Notes: generated by a model from the sequence alone, not told the origin. A stretch of DNA of 64,000 nucleotides from Geobacter sp. AOG2 (GCF_019972295.1 NZ_BLJA01000001.1:3131574-3195573), one strand, 5' to 3'. Counted from the stretch's first letter, positions 26,156 to 36,092 are shown. Numbers and translations are program-made.

Positions 26156-27784
26156 TCAATAGCGATAGCGCAGCTCCATCTTGAACAACTGGTTCGTCCG
26201 TTCTGCACCATCCACCAGGTTCAGGTTGTTGATCTTTTCAACCCCATATTCCATCTGGGCATCCACATCTCCGTAGACCGGCACGGTCCAGAAGATGCGA
26301 CCGGCATGCTTACGTTCGATAGCTTGGCCGGATACGCGGCCGACCATGCCGCGGTTGGTGTAAAAATACTCCAGGGCCAGATTGTTGCGTACCCCGAACC
26401 AGTGGCTATAACGGGTAAAAAAATCCTGGGTGGCGCCACCCTGGGAATGGCCCAGCGGCAGTCCCTTGTAGAGAAAACCTTCAGGGAAAGTGCCGTTCGT
26501 GTAGAGTATCTGGTTACCTTGGAAAAATTCGAAACGAAAATCGTTTTTGCCATCAGCCGTCAGATTAGGTACAAAAAAACCCGCAAGATAGCTTTCCACG
26601 ATAGGCCAGAAGCTGGCGGTATCTTCGCCGGAAAATTCGCCGTACAGTTCTGTGTTGCGCAGCCACGGTATGCGGTAGCGCATCTCGAAACCGGCCAATC
26701 CGTTGGAATTGTCGGCGCCGGTCCCGCCGATTAAACCTCGAAGGTTATCGCCAAAGCTGTTGCTCACCCCCGTTCCCCCCTGTTGCCGCCCAAGGTTGAA
26801 GCCGATTTCGAGATTTTCGGTCGGCTTGGAACTCAGTTTTACGGCATAGAACCAGGGCTGGCGTTCCTGACCATCGGTGACGGTCTTGTCCAATTGGGAG
26901 AGAATCAAGGCATATTTCAGGTTGCCGAGCCAGGAAAGCCAGCCGACACGGAACGGTTCCGGGCTGGAGAGTTTGGCCATGGTCAGGTTCTCCGCATTGT
27001 TGGTTAGGGTTATGCTGCCGCGATAGCCCAGTCCCAACCAGTTCTCGTCCTTGCCGAGTTCCAGTTCGAGAGCACCTCCTCCGACCTTGAGATAGCCCCT
27101 GTTGAGCCGTATGCCGGTACCCGTTCCCGAAGCAAGCAACATCGGTTCGATCAGCGCAGTCGCCTTGTCGCTGACATATCCCTCGGCAGCCCACCGCAGC
27201 TCGCCATTATGTCCTCGATGGTAAACGACCCCATCGTTGTTCTCGGACAACGGCGTACCTTCGTAGCCCACCTGTGTCACAACGGAGGTGGGCGTTGCCG
27301 GACGCAGGCCCGACCCAATGCCGAACACGCCATCGTTACCCGGATCGTGCACAAGTCGTACGTAGTCTCGCGGTGCCCCGTCCAAGTACAGGTAGCGGAT
27401 CCTGAACGATGCCATCGGGTTGAAGTCGATAACTTGCGGTCTGCGGGTGGGATCCTTTTGCAGGGAAACCTCGCGGGGGAGCAGATCACGGGTGCGGTCA
27501 ATCAGTTCCCGTGCAAAGGCCGGCGCCCCGGCCGTGCCGGATTCCAGGTTCGTCTCCGCCTCCAATGCCAGTCGGGCCGCCTCGACCTTGCTGAAAGGTT
27601 TCAGTCCTTTCACATCACTGGTAATCAGGCCGAATCCGGCAAGTTTCTCCAGGTAGAGGTAGACCGGGCTATCCAGAGGGATGTTGGCGGAGGAGAGTGT
27701 AGCGGCGGATGCCTGGGGACAGAAGACCTGGGGGCAGAAGAGTATAAGCATGCATAAGGACAAGACCGAATAGCACTTGAGCAT
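26156..27784 (-). CDS. Capsule-assembly Wzi-like outer membrane protein
   Basis: The 542-residue protein starts with a signal peptide (CYSVLSLCMLILFCPQVFCP region), with cleavage likely after ASA near residue 28. A short helical part follows (about 35-110), then a long beta-barrel with alternating amphipathic strands and a final MELRYRY ending, typical of barrel proteins. Overall it resembles the Wzi capsule-assembly family that retains polysaccharide at the cell surface. Its position at the edge of the glycan locus supports this. The ATG at 27784 has GAGG six bases upstream. Confidence 0.8.
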   Translation of the reverse strand: MLKCYSVLSLCMLILFCPQVFCPQASAATLSSANIPLDSPVYLYLEKLAGFGLITSDVKGLKPFSKVEAARLALEAETNLESGTAGAPAFARELIDRTRDLLPREVSLQKDPTRRPQVIDFNPMASFRIRYLYLDGAPRDYVRLVHDPGNDGVFGIGSGLRPATPTSVVTQVGYEGTPLSENNDGVVYHRGHNGELRWAAEGYVSDKATALIEPMLLASGTGTGIRLNRGYLKVGGGALELELGKDENWLGLGYRGSITLTNNAENLTMAKLSSPEPFRVGWLSWLGNLKYALILSQLDKTVTDGQERQPWFYAVKLSSKPTENLEIGFNLGRQQGGTGVSNSFGDNLRGLIGGTGADNSNGLAGFEMRYRIPWLRNTELYGEFSGEDTASFWPIVESYLAGFFVPNLTADGKNDFRFEFFQGNQILYTNGTFPEGFLYKGLPLGHSQGGATQDFFTRYSHWFGVRNNLALEYFYTNRGMVGRVSGQAIERKHAGRIFWTVPVYGDVDAQMEYGVEKINNLNLVDGAERTNQLFKMELRYRY

Positions 27785-27953
27785 CAGAGCCTCATGGAAA
27801 TGTTGGATGCCGCACCGCCGCACATTTTCCCCCTTTCCACTTCCCCTCCGGCACATCCGGGAAAGGTGTCTCATCGTCAAAGGAGGAGCATGAGCAAAAT
27901 TATCAAGTTAGAATACTGTCTACGCATAATACAACCGGGTGGGCACCAGCAGG

Positions 27954-29615
27954 CTATAACCCAAAAGCCTGCCGCACCACCAAAATTAGCAAGCTTATAA
28001 AGGTTGCCACCAGAATTTTGCGGTTATGTCGAGCCTGCCGTATGAGAATCAGCAAATAGGCGACAAACATGATCACCGACTTGGCGGCAACACTCATCAA
28101 ATGAAATCTGGCGGTAAAATCAGAAGGCAACAATGGTACGGCTACCACAATAAATAAAATAAGGTATTCAAAAGGGCTCGTTATCAGCTCTCCTGCCAGG
28201 TTGCGTAAAACAATTTTTATTCCCACAGTAACAAACAGAATGGCGAACAAACCATGAGAAACCCAGAGGAGGTTAAGCCCGGCAAAAGTACTCTGTCGGC
28301 CATAGTTTTCGATAATAAATATACTGACCAGCCCACTGCAATAAATGACCGATTTCAGCAAAGAATTGCCCCAACCGCTGTTGGGCATCCAAACTAGCGA
28401 CATACATAGTACGAGTAGGCCTGCCCCCCACGCAATTTTTGCCGGATAGTTTGGTTTAACAAAAATGACCAGTAAAAGTATCAAAAGTAAGAGGTATTTC
28501 ACAACCACCAAAAGAGCATGGCTGTATTTTACTATGGTACGGCATGTTTCCGTATTCCGTAGTGATTTGTCTTTCTTCAGGTTTAAAAATAGTTGTGTCG
28601 ATTCCAGTTTGGCTAAGCCCCTCAGTGCAGGGTACAAAACGATACAAAAAACAACCAGAACAGAAAACTGGATAGAATCACGAACACCATGCATCAAGAG
28701 GGCGCAGGCAGCCAGCAGGTAGGATAATCCATAAATAAACAGCACGGAGAAACGATGACCAAACCCAAGCTTCAGCAAACGGTGATGAATATGGGTCTTG
28801 TCTGGGCAGGAAATACTCTTTCCGTGTAGTTTGCGGCCACACATGACAACCAATGTATCCAGAATGGGTACGCCCAGGATCATGAGAGGGGCGACAGGAG
28901 AAACGGCGCCTCCTGACGCATTCAATAGCATAACAGGGAAAAAACCCATGCAATAGCCTAAAAAAAGACTCCCTGCATCACCCATGAAAATGTTGGCAGG
29001 ATAGGTGTTGTAGCGCAGAAAGCCAATAATAGCTCCGAGCAAGGCAACCAGTAATAGCAAAAGGTTGTAGTTCCCCACCTTCCAGGCCAGCATACCAAAC
29101 GCAAGGCAGGCGACAGCGGAAGTCCCCCCTGCCAGACCATCTAGGCCATCTATGAGGTTGATGGCGTTCATAACTCCAACTACGGCAAAAATCGTGAAGG
29201 GGGTAGCAAGAGGGCCCAACAGAATTTCACCAATGCCAAGAGGGTTGCCAAGTGTCGACAAGTGTATGCCACCTGAAACGATTGCCATGGTGGCGGCAAG
29301 TATCTCGCCAATCAGCTTGTTGCGAGGTCTTAAGCCGGTAATGTCATCAGCAAGCCCGGTCAGAAAAATCACCACGGCCCCTACCAGAAACGCCTTGATT
29401 TGACGGTCGATATCAGTAAAAAATAGAACAGAGAAAAGAAATGCACAGAAGATGGCAATGCCGCCCAAACGAGGGGTTTCGTTACAATGAATTTTTCGTT
29501 CGTCCGGTGTGTCGATACCGCCGACATGAATCGCTAAATGAGAGAGGGAAGGGGTCAGAAGGACGGAGGTCATAAGGGCGGAAAAGAATATATAAAACAG
29601 GGTGATGTTGGCCAT
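27954..29615 (-). CDS. Undecaprenyl-phosphate sugar-1-phosphate transferase (WecA/MraY family), extended
   Basis: The 553-residue polytopic protein has the family motifs TPRLGG, LADDITGLRPRNK, NLIDGLDGLAGG, FMGDAGSLFLG and the cytoplasmic HIHHRLLKLG loop. It would transfer GlcNAc-1-phosphate or a related sugar to undecaprenyl phosphate, starting a lipid-linked glycan. WecA proteins are usually about 350 residues; here about 200 further residues with several more transmembrane helices follow from near residue 335. The ATG at 29615 follows AAGGGA at long spacing; starts at 29639 or further upstream are possible. It lies just outside the direct repeat bounding the AT-rich glycan block. Confidence 0.88.
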   Translation of the reverse strand: MANITLFYIFFSALMTSVLLTPSLSHLAIHVGGIDTPDERKIHCNETPRLGGIAIFCAFLFSVLFFTDIDRQIKAFLVGAVVIFLTGLADDITGLRPRNKLIGEILAATMAIVSGGIHLSTLGNPLGIGEILLGPLATPFTIFAVVGVMNAINLIDGLDGLAGGTSAVACLAFGMLAWKVGNYNLLLLLVALLGAIIGFLRYNTYPANIFMGDAGSLFLGYCMGFFPVMLLNASGGAVSPVAPLMILGVPILDTLVVMCGRKLHGKSISCPDKTHIHHRLLKLGFGHRFSVLFIYGLSYLLAACALLMHGVRDSIQFSVLVVFCIVLYPALRGLAKLESTQLFLNLKKDKSLRNTETCRTIVKYSHALLVVVKYLLLLILLLVIFVKPNYPAKIAWGAGLLVLCMSLVWMPNSGWGNSLLKSVIYCSGLVSIFIIENYGRQSTFAGLNLLWVSHGLFAILFVTVGIKIVLRNLAGELITSPFEYLILFIVVAVPLLPSDFTARFHLMSVAAKSVIMFVAYLLILIRQARHNRKILVATFISLLILVVRQAFGL

Positions 29616-29799
29616 CAGTAATATCCCTTCGATTCCCATACATTCTATAAGCGGGTTTAATACGTTATCGCGACTCGCACCAAGGTGTCCGCTTCTGCAC
29701 AACACTGCATCTACTGATGTATGGCCTCATTGCCCCTGGTTATTGGAAAGCCAATTTCGACCAGTCGAAAATAGAATTCAGACTTTTTCGTGGGCAACG

Positions 29800-29828
29800 A
29801 GCTAACTGGTATTTAGGGAGAAACAATA
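29800..29828. repeat. Direct repeat, left boundary of the glycan block
   Basis: A 29-bp sequence containing TGGTATTT and GGGAGAAACAATA recurs with three mismatches at 38477-38505. The core 22 bp differ at one base. The two copies are in the same orientation and enclose the AT-rich block of transferase genes. Confidence 0.75.
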
Positions 29829-29907
29829 CAATTTTAATGTTGTCTATATCTCTCCAAAAGCATTCGTTCTGAAGGATCATCTCTTCATTTTTATCAGCAT
29901 TTCTCGG

Positions 29908-31038
29908 CTATTGTTGAATAGCGGAACTAATTTTCGGTGCAAGCGAGGTTCTCTCGTAGCTGAGGGCATGCAAAAAAGCATTTCGGGCCAGACGCTCCCG
30001 AAGTTGCTTGTCAGCGAGCACTACAAATATCGAGTCTGCAATTGACTGTAGGTCACCTGTTCTACAAGTCATTCCGGTTTCGCCATGTTTAACGAAGTCA
30101 GTGGGCCCTGGTATTTTGGAACAAATCGGAACGCAACCCGCGGCAGAAGCCTCAATGTAACAATATCCCAATCCCTCATGATGGGACGGAATACATAGCA
30201 CATCAGCTATCAAATAGAATGGCGTTGGGTCAGATTGGTATCCTAGAAAATAAACATTTGAAGATGGACGTTTATTCAATCTAATCATGTCAGCTTCAGC
30301 TGGACCTACTAGTATTAGTCGATAATTACTTTTATCCTTAAATGCATCCCATGCTTCGAGTAGGTCGAAGTAACCTTTTCTTTTAACCGGTCGCCCTACG
30401 TAAACAACAACTCTCTCATCATTCGTTATTCCACGTGCGTGACGAGTTTCTCTGCGCATCTTGACGATCTGTTCGTAGTCAGAAGCAATTAATCGAATAC
30501 CGCATGCAGATCCGGGGGGGACAAAAACAACTCTTTTGTTATTTGACGCCAGAGGCGCTAAGCATGCCCTCATTGATTCACCAATCGTAAGCGTGAGATG
30601 GGCTATCCGCAAATTGATGAACTCAATAAGCTTGAAAACCATGCGCAATGGAAAGTCGTATCCGAGAAATGGTACCCCATGATTAAAATACACCAACTTT
30701 GCGTTTGTGGCAAAGCGAGAAACGATCAGTGGAATGAACGAGTCCAAAGATGTATGCGAAATAATTACATCCGGCTCGATTAGTTTCAGTTCTCGAACTA
30801 GGCTGATTACTAACCGAAAATAAGCGAAGGCGTTTAACTGGAACTTAAGGTTCAGTTTAATGAACCGAATCTGGTGATACTCTAACTGAATAGATTCGAG
30901 AGCCTGCGCGGATGTCTGATATTCGTTACTGTGCGTGCAAATAGTCACTTGGTTGCCGTCTACGGATTGAATCTCCGCAATCGGAAGCACGAATTTAATC
31001 GCAAAGTTGAGGTCAGGCGTTAGGTGAAGAATTTTCAT
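29908..31038 (-). CDS. Glycosyltransferase family 4 protein
   Basis: The 376-residue protein has a GT-B fold of the GT4 type. VVVYVGRPVKRKGYFDLLEA is the start of the C-terminal nucleotide-binding domain, and EGLGYCYIEASAAGCVPI carries the EX7E signature. It should transfer an alpha-linked sugar from a nucleotide donor to a lipid-linked acceptor on the cytoplasmic face. The gene is the last of the minus-strand AT-rich block and its codon use is less GC-biased than the flanking housekeeping genes. Donor and acceptor are unknown. Confidence 0.9.
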   Translation of the reverse strand: MKILHLTPDLNFAIKFVLPIAEIQSVDGNQVTICTHSNEYQTSAQALESIQLEYHQIRFIKLNLKFQLNAFAYFRLVISLVRELKLIEPDVIISHTSLDSFIPLIVSRFATNAKLVYFNHGVPFLGYDFPLRMVFKLIEFINLRIAHLTLTIGESMRACLAPLASNNKRVVFVPPGSACGIRLIASDYEQIVKMRRETRHARGITNDERVVVYVGRPVKRKGYFDLLEAWDAFKDKSNYRLILVGPAEADMIRLNKRPSSNVYFLGYQSDPTPFYLIADVLCIPSHHEGLGYCYIEASAAGCVPICSKIPGPTDFVKHGETGMTCRTGDLQSIADSIFVVLADKQLRERLARNAFLHALSYERTSLAPKISSAIQQ

Positions 31039-31197
31039 TAGGGCATTTTCTCAATACTGGCCGTATGTTAGTTGAGACCAGAGTAAGCATTGCGTTGTAA
31101 TTCCTGTCCAAGTCTAGAGGAGAACCGTCCCGAGCATGGCCTAGAGTTCCTTGGTTTTGCAATCCCTGGACTCGTCGTAAAGATAAAGCCGCATATC

Positions 31198-32013
31198 CTA
31201 ATGATGCGTGAGCAGTCTCCTAATGTACTTCAAAAACGAAAACCCCGAGGACAGCATCAGTTGAGCAGAACTGATGATTTCCTTATTGTGCAAATATCTG
31301 AAATTCGCAAGTTCGGCACATTCGTGTGCCCAGTGATTCCTCGACAAACGTCTGGTGGTGGTAGTGTCGCTGTCCCTGTATAGTGCATGCACCAAATTAC
31401 TAACAGCACAGCGATTATTTAAGTTTGCCGCAAATCGAAGCCAAAGCGAGTAATCCTCCGAAAGCCTAAGGCCTGGCAAGAAGCCACCACAATCCAGATA
31501 GCTTGCTCGCTTCAGAACTACCGTTGATGTAAGGAAGTAGCACTTCAGAAGAAGGATATTGAGACAGATTTGGGTGATGTGCTCTTCCTCTGTTTTGGAA
31601 GGAACATGTTCGCCGCGACTCAGTTTGTGCGTCCGACCACCGAATAATGCTAGATCGAACTTATCAATAACGCCGAACGCGCTAGCGAGATGATCAGGCA
31701 GCCATAAGTCGTCGGCATCTAAAAGTGCAATGTACTCGGTCGTGCTGTTACGAATCCCAAAGTCACGCGCACCGCCTGCACCCAAGTTTTTATGTAGCTT
31801 ATGTACATACCACCCTTTAATTTGGTGCTCGGCGATATAAGTGCGGGCAAGGTCAGCATCATCTGATGGTGACTGATCGTCGACTATATGTACAACAGCA
31901 GGCTGAAGCGTCTGTTTTCGGATTGAATCCAAAGCATCAATCAAAGCTACTCCTGCATTGTATACAGGAACAATCACCGAAACATCATCTCTAAATCTTG
32001 GTATATTATACAT
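31198..32013 (-). CDS. Glycosyltransferase family 2 protein
   Basis: The 271-residue protein has a GT-A fold: VSVIVPVYNAGVALIDALDS at the N-terminus, VDDQSPSDD, KNLGAGGARDFG and the metal-binding acidic motif LLDADDLW. RLSEDYSLWLRF matches the catalytic-base ED region. It is soluble and probably adds one sugar to the repeat unit. It lies 17 bases after the flippase-like gene (in transcription order), in the same AT-rich block. Confidence 0.9.
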   Translation of the reverse strand: MYNIPRFRDDVSVIVPVYNAGVALIDALDSIRKQTLQPAVVHIVDDQSPSDDADLARTYIAEHQIKGWYVHKLHKNLGAGGARDFGIRNSTTEYIALLDADDLWLPDHLASAFGVIDKFDLALFGGRTHKLSRGEHVPSKTEEEHITQICLNILLLKCYFLTSTVVLKRASYLDCGGFLPGLRLSEDYSLWLRFAANLNNRCAVSNLVHALYRDSDTTTTRRLSRNHWAHECAELANFRYLHNKEIISSAQLMLSSGFSFLKYIRRLLTHH

Positions 32014-32030
32014 GGCAATACGATGTGGTA

Positions 32031-33182
32031 CTATTTTTTGTGCAACTGATAAGCAAATGCCGCATTAAATAATGAATAGGAAAACAGACCGATCGGTATA
32101 ATCCAAACATAAAAATGAGAAAGGGAAATTGAAAGAATACCGGAGATTAGACCGGACCAGAGTGTCATTTTGGCAATCCCCATGCTTCCTCCCTCCTTAA
32201 GATACGTGGCCCAAATATTATTATAATAGATGGTAAGGGGGACCCAGGCAATTGAAAGTGCGGAGAGATATATTTTTGTGTTAGCATCAAGCTGTGCATT
32301 GAAGAGCCAGAGACCGATGATAAAAGCGATGATACCGAGCGCAGGGAAGATAAGTGCAAGATTTTTATGCAATACGGCCTCGCTTGAAGTGTTGGATGGA
32401 AATGTGCGAGTGTTTTCCACGAGCTTGTTAGGTAGTATCGACATGCTTAAAAGAGATAGTGTAATTATAAGCTGCTTGTAGCTTGAGCTATTAAGTATAT
32501 GAAACGATACAATGCGGTCGATGTTGAATCCAGTTATATATCCAATGTTTGCCAGTATATATGCAGGGTTAAAATACAGCTTCGGTTTAAATTGGATCAC
32601 CAGGTTATCTCGAAATATAAACGAAAATTTGTTTCGGAGCAAATAGGCCAATGCAAAAAACTCTAGCATCAGCATGATCGTATAGGTGTGTAAGAATGGT
32701 AGGCGGTTTACTAAGAGATAAGCAAAAAGTACCTTCATCAACGCTAGCAGAGAACTTGCCCTGTCAACGGTGTTCCTATGCTGACTCTTCATCCCAACAA
32801 CTCTCAGAGAGTCCGCAATCGTTTTAAAGAACGCCGCCATACCGGAGACTGCCAGCAAAGCTATGAGTTCACCGAGCGAATCATGCGACCCCGCGGAATT
32901 GAAAATCATTAAAGCAAGGCAAATAGAGAGCAACGGGCTTAATACGAGTAAGTTCCCGATGATTTTTTTTATAGTTTCAACTACTTCCTTATTACTACTT
33001 TCAAATTTCAACTTATAGGGTAGTCCACCATCAGCCAGAGACGAGTACGCCAAGAGAGCAAGAACAAGGAAGTAAGCCTTGTCAGCTTCCAAATGTGATA
33101 GCCGTGCAATTATAAGTATTATAAGGAATCCGGATAAAGGGCCCGTAAGCACATATGAATTGTTTTTTAATAAATTGATCAT
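32031..33182 (-). CDS. Polysaccharide flippase-like membrane protein (Wzx candidate)
   Basis: The 383-residue protein is strongly hydrophobic with about ten to eleven predicted transmembrane helices and a few charged loops. Its pattern (NSYVLTGPLSGFLIILIIAR at the start, repeated two-helix units, FNIDRIVSFHILNSSSYKQL in the middle) resembles MOP-superfamily O-antigen flippases. These move lipid-linked repeat units across the inner membrane. The assignment rests on topology and context rather than a sharp motif. Confidence 0.65.
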   Translation of the reverse strand: MINLLKNNSYVLTGPLSGFLIILIIARLSHLEADKAYFLVLALLAYSSLADGGLPYKLKFESSNKEVVETIKKIIGNLLVLSPLLSICLALMIFNSAGSHDSLGELIALLAVSGMAAFFKTIADSLRVVGMKSQHRNTVDRASSLLALMKVLFAYLLVNRLPFLHTYTIMLMLEFFALAYLLRNKFSFIFRDNLVIQFKPKLYFNPAYILANIGYITGFNIDRIVSFHILNSSSYKQLIITLSLLSMSILPNKLVENTRTFPSNTSSEAVLHKNLALIFPALGIIAFIIGLWLFNAQLDANTKIYLSALSIAWVPLTIYYNNIWATYLKEGGSMGIAKMTLWSGLISGILSISLSHFYVWIIPIGLFSYSLFNAAFAYQLHKK

Positions 33183-33216
33183 TGCCGAGCGTCTGCTCCC
33201 ACCTTTAACGGCAGTA

Positions 33217-33963
33217 TTAATTATGATTTATGCTTGTGCATGTAGTAGTCGTGTTTTTCCAGACCGCGACGGCGATCGGATTCATTAGAATGTTATCATT
33301 TCCAAAGATAAATTTAGACAGTACAAAATAGATAAAATTTTCTCCAATCTCTCTGAAAGCAGACAAAAGTTGTGTACGAATTTTTTTTGAATGTCGACCA
33401 ATCGAGGGAAATGCTTTGTAGGCCACTAATGCGAGTGGTTTATTTAACGCAAGAATTCGGCATTTTTCTCGAGTTAGAAAGGTTGTATGCGTGGGATCGC
33501 TGTGAAAAGAATAGCTGGAGAACGGTGATTCACCGTTCGGGAATGCGGCAATTAAGTAGCCGCCAGGCCTGATAAACTTGCTAAACTGATCAAATAGATT
33601 TTCCAATGCCCCGAATTCTATATGTTCCATTACATGCATGGCTGTTATTACATCGAGTTTTCCCTCAAGACTAACAGCAATTTCTGAAACAGAATTATAG
33701 GCCCTGATTCCTGATTGCCTTGCTAGTTCAATCAAAACTGTGTTCGCCTCGATGCCGTAAATCTCCTCAACGTGCAATTTTTTAAAGGTCTGAAGCATTT
33801 CTCCATTGCCGAATCCGAAGTCAAGCGCGGCTGGTATCGAACCAGGGATGTACGCCTTGAGCAAGCTCGCATACGCCTCGAGTAGTGATGAATTGCTGGA
33901 TGACGCAAACTCATCCTTATTCCAACCTTTAATCAAATGATAGTCTTCAAAGGTGTCGGCCAT
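33217..33963 (-). CDS. Class I SAM-dependent methyltransferase
   Basis: The 248-residue protein has motif I LDFGFGNGEMLQTF near residue 47, an acidic residue after YGIEAN, and the ITAMHVMEHIE motif. FIRPGGYLIAAFPNGESPF matches methyltransferases of polysaccharide loci. It may methylate a sugar hydroxyl in the repeat unit or cap a chain. It is in the AT-rich block between the flippase candidate and an unassigned stretch. Confidence 0.85.
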   Translation of the reverse strand: MADTFEDYHLIKGWNKDEFASSSNSSLLEAYASLLKAYIPGSIPAALDFGFGNGEMLQTFKKLHVEEIYGIEANTVLIELARQSGIRAYNSVSEIAVSLEGKLDVITAMHVMEHIEFGALENLFDQFSKFIRPGGYLIAAFPNGESPFSSYSFHSDPTHTTFLTREKCRILALNKPLALVAYKAFPSIGRHSKKIRTQLLSAFREIGENFIYFVLSKFIFGNDNILMNPIAVAVWKNTTTTCTSINHN

Positions 33964-34431
33964 AATTTTACTTCCTAATCTGAAATGCTAATCTTCCGCT
34001 AATCGTAATTTAGCTTATGGTCGCTTGATTGTTTTGACTGTTGCCACTAAAAACTAACGTAGCAAGCTTTTAAGGTAAGGGCGACGGCTAAATTGATATT
34101 GAAATTAGTCAAGGTATCTACTAGCGTGTTTCCTAAAGCAAAAGGCGTGTTTATTGTAATGTTGATCCAACTAAAGCATTCCATATTGTTGTTTTACAAT
34201 CGTAAAGCCATGAGCCAGCGGTCTGACCGATTCGCATTGTTTCTGGAACCGTATTGCTAAGGTAATTGATCAGGCACGAGCCAGTCGAAACTGTATCTGA
34301 TTCATTTTTATGACAATACCTCCAAAAAGTAGCCATGAAATCTAACACATACACGAGACCCAAAGTGTCTTTTTGCTAATCGGCAGAAGATTGCTGCTAA
34401 TCTAGGTTTAACTTTAACGATTAAACTGCGG
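33964..34431. other. 468-bp AT-rich gap inside the glycan block
   Basis: No convincing gene is seen. A 70-codon minus-strand frame at 34151-34363 has no recognisable motif and a poor start. The stretch may hold a promoter for the downstream genes or the remains of a lost gene. Confidence 0.5.
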
Positions 34432-35358
34432 CTATAGACCAGCATATAAATGTTTACTTGCTGCCCAACCTTGTCCCGCAAAGTCAGAGGGTAGCGCAGT
34501 CCAATGGTTTAAGACGGGTGAGATATATTGAAGGTCAGGTGATATGAACCATGGCTTCGGATAGAGGACTTCACCGGACTTTCCAAGTAGCGCACACATT
34601 GCACTGAAAGAGCTATTTGACAAAGAAATAGCTTCGGCGGAGAGCATAGCCGTTATGGCATCGCTTTGCGATTCGTTTCTATGCAGTACCTTAGACAGAA
34701 GACTTACACGGTTCCTATTTGTTGTTTTCAACTCGTTTAGTACTAAACTAGAAAATTGCTCATTGTCGGAAACTATAATCAAATCATTGCGCGGATACCT
34801 GTCTAGCAACAGGTTCGCAGCACGGACTTGATATTCGATGGATAACAACCCCATATGCGCAAAATTGTATGCATTAGACATGTAATCACCAGCCCTAACA
34901 TGCAGTACACAATAGTTGCCAGGGATCTCACTCTGTATCAAGTTGGGATGTATAAGCTCTTTCGCCTTGGCAAGAACTAACGTATTCAAAACTTCGCCCA
35001 TCTGGTAATACCCGTAATGCAAACACCTGGAAGATTGCGGTTTGTCAGTTAGATGGTCGTCTTCGAGCACCCCGACTAACTTTCCAAGTCGTTTGACAAC
35101 AAACTCAAGTGGCCTTAGGTGCTTCCAAGCGCATACGGGAATGTCTATCGATGAAAACAAATTAAGCAACTCTAGTGTTCCAGACGCTTGATTTTGCTTC
35201 TTTGTTTTTAAAAAAGCCGTGTTTAACTTGACGGAGAGGCCCTCGCTTTGTAGCTTTTTAGCGTATGCCCACTGGAAAAACTGGTTTCCAATTCCACCTC
35301 TGAGAAATACGTGATGATCAAACGAGTATTCTTTCATTTCTTTGATCGCTAGATTCAT
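34432..35358 (-). CDS. Glycosyltransferase family 11 (alpha-1,2-fucosyltransferase-like)
   Basis: The 308-residue protein has the N-terminal block LRGGIGNQFFQWAYAKKL and the donor-binding motif LHVRAGDYMSN (family form HxRRGDY), plus IIVSDN and ISLSNSSFSAMCALLG, all diagnostic of GT11. GT11 enzymes transfer fucose from GDP-fucose. The gmd gene nearby makes the GDP-4-keto-6-deoxymannose precursor, which fits, although no fucose synthetase gene is seen in the window. Its start overlaps the end of the preceding methyltransferase gene by four bases. Confidence 0.88.
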   Translation of the reverse strand: MNLAIKEMKEYSFDHHVFLRGGIGNQFFQWAYAKKLQSEGLSVKLNTAFLKTKKQNQASGTLELLNLFSSIDIPVCAWKHLRPLEFVVKRLGKLVGVLEDDHLTDKPQSSRCLHYGYYQMGEVLNTLVLAKAKELIHPNLIQSEIPGNYCVLHVRAGDYMSNAYNFAHMGLLSIEYQVRAANLLLDRYPRNDLIIVSDNEQFSSLVLNELKTTNRNRVSLLSKVLHRNESQSDAITAMLSAEAISLSNSSFSAMCALLGKSGEVLYPKPWFISPDLQYISPVLNHWTALPSDFAGQGWAASKHLYAGL

Positions 35359-36008
35359 AAAAATCTCAAGACTTTCTTGATACCCTTGCTCAAAACCCCT
35401 AACGACTGGAACGCGAGTGGATCGAACTCACCCAATCCTTGCGCTTTGACAGCTTTGAGTCCTTCGGAAAACTCAATCCCGGCGAAAAAGTTATCCAGAT
35501 TCGAAGCAACCAAGTCATCCCAGCCTGCTGTAAGTCCTTGTTTCAAGCTGTTTGTAACAACGCTAAAAGAATCCAGTCCTGTTTCGCTTTTCGGAAGAAA
35601 TTTGATAACATCTGCATCAGAATCGAACCATATGAAATGTTTATGTACATCAAAATCATAAAGATATTCATATGTTGGCAGTGGGAACTCCAGATATCCT
35701 CCCCCCCCCACTCGGCAAATTTCATCCAGAAAAAGAGCCGGATCGTCCACATGTTCAATCACATGGGATGCAATCACGTAATCAAATTCGCCATCTCGAA
35801 AGGGCAGTCGATTCCCCTTGTATCGAGTCACCTTTCTCCCCCCGTAATCGGGCCCCTCATGGACATCGCCACGCTGACGGATGATGTCGCCAGCATCGAA
35901 GTCATATTCAAGAAACTCGTTTGCACGTGGAAATGGCATTGACCCCGGCCCTATCTCCAAGACTCTATCCCCCGGTCTGATTTTCTTGATACGTTTTGGG
36001 AAAAACAT
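35355..36008 (-). CDS. Class I SAM methyltransferase with a G9 homopolymer
   Basis: The 217-residue protein has motif I VLEIGPGSMPFPRA, then YVIASHVIEHVDDP and GGYLEFPLPTYEY, resembling methyltransferases of O-antigen loci. The ATG at 36008 has GGAG five bases upstream; longer upstream frames are rejected. Inside the gene, codons for RVGGGG are written as a run of nine G on the coding strand (C9 at 35701-35709). A one-base slip there would truncate the protein. It overlaps the GT11 gene by four bases. Confidence 0.85.
   Translation of the reverse strand: MFFPKRIKKIRPGDRVLEIGPGSMPFPRANEFLEYDFDAGDIIRQRGDVHEGPDYGGRKVTRYKGNRLPFRDGEFDYVIASHVIEHVDDPALFLDEICRVGGGGYLEFPLPTYEYLYDFDVHKHFIWFDSDADVIKFLPKSETGLDSFSVVTNSLKQGLTAGWDDLVASNLDNFFAGIEFSEGLKAVKAQGLGEFDPLAFQSLGVLSKGIKKVLRFL
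35701..35709. repeat. C9/G9 homopolymer within a coding sequence
   Basis: Nine consecutive C on the plus strand sit in the middle of the methyltransferase gene. The frame as given is intact. Tracts of this length are known substrates for slipped-strand mispairing and for sequencing error. Confidence 0.9.
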
Positions 36009-36092
36009 GAGAACTCCGTTATTGAAAGATGAGATTGGACGTATTTCTTGCACACTACCACAGGCCAAGGGCGACCTGAATTGATACAAAAA

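Noticed and set aside
34151-34363. 70-codon minus-strand frame in the glycan block
   Set aside because: No recognisable family, weak start and AT-rich context where chance frames are common; kept only as a note on the gap.
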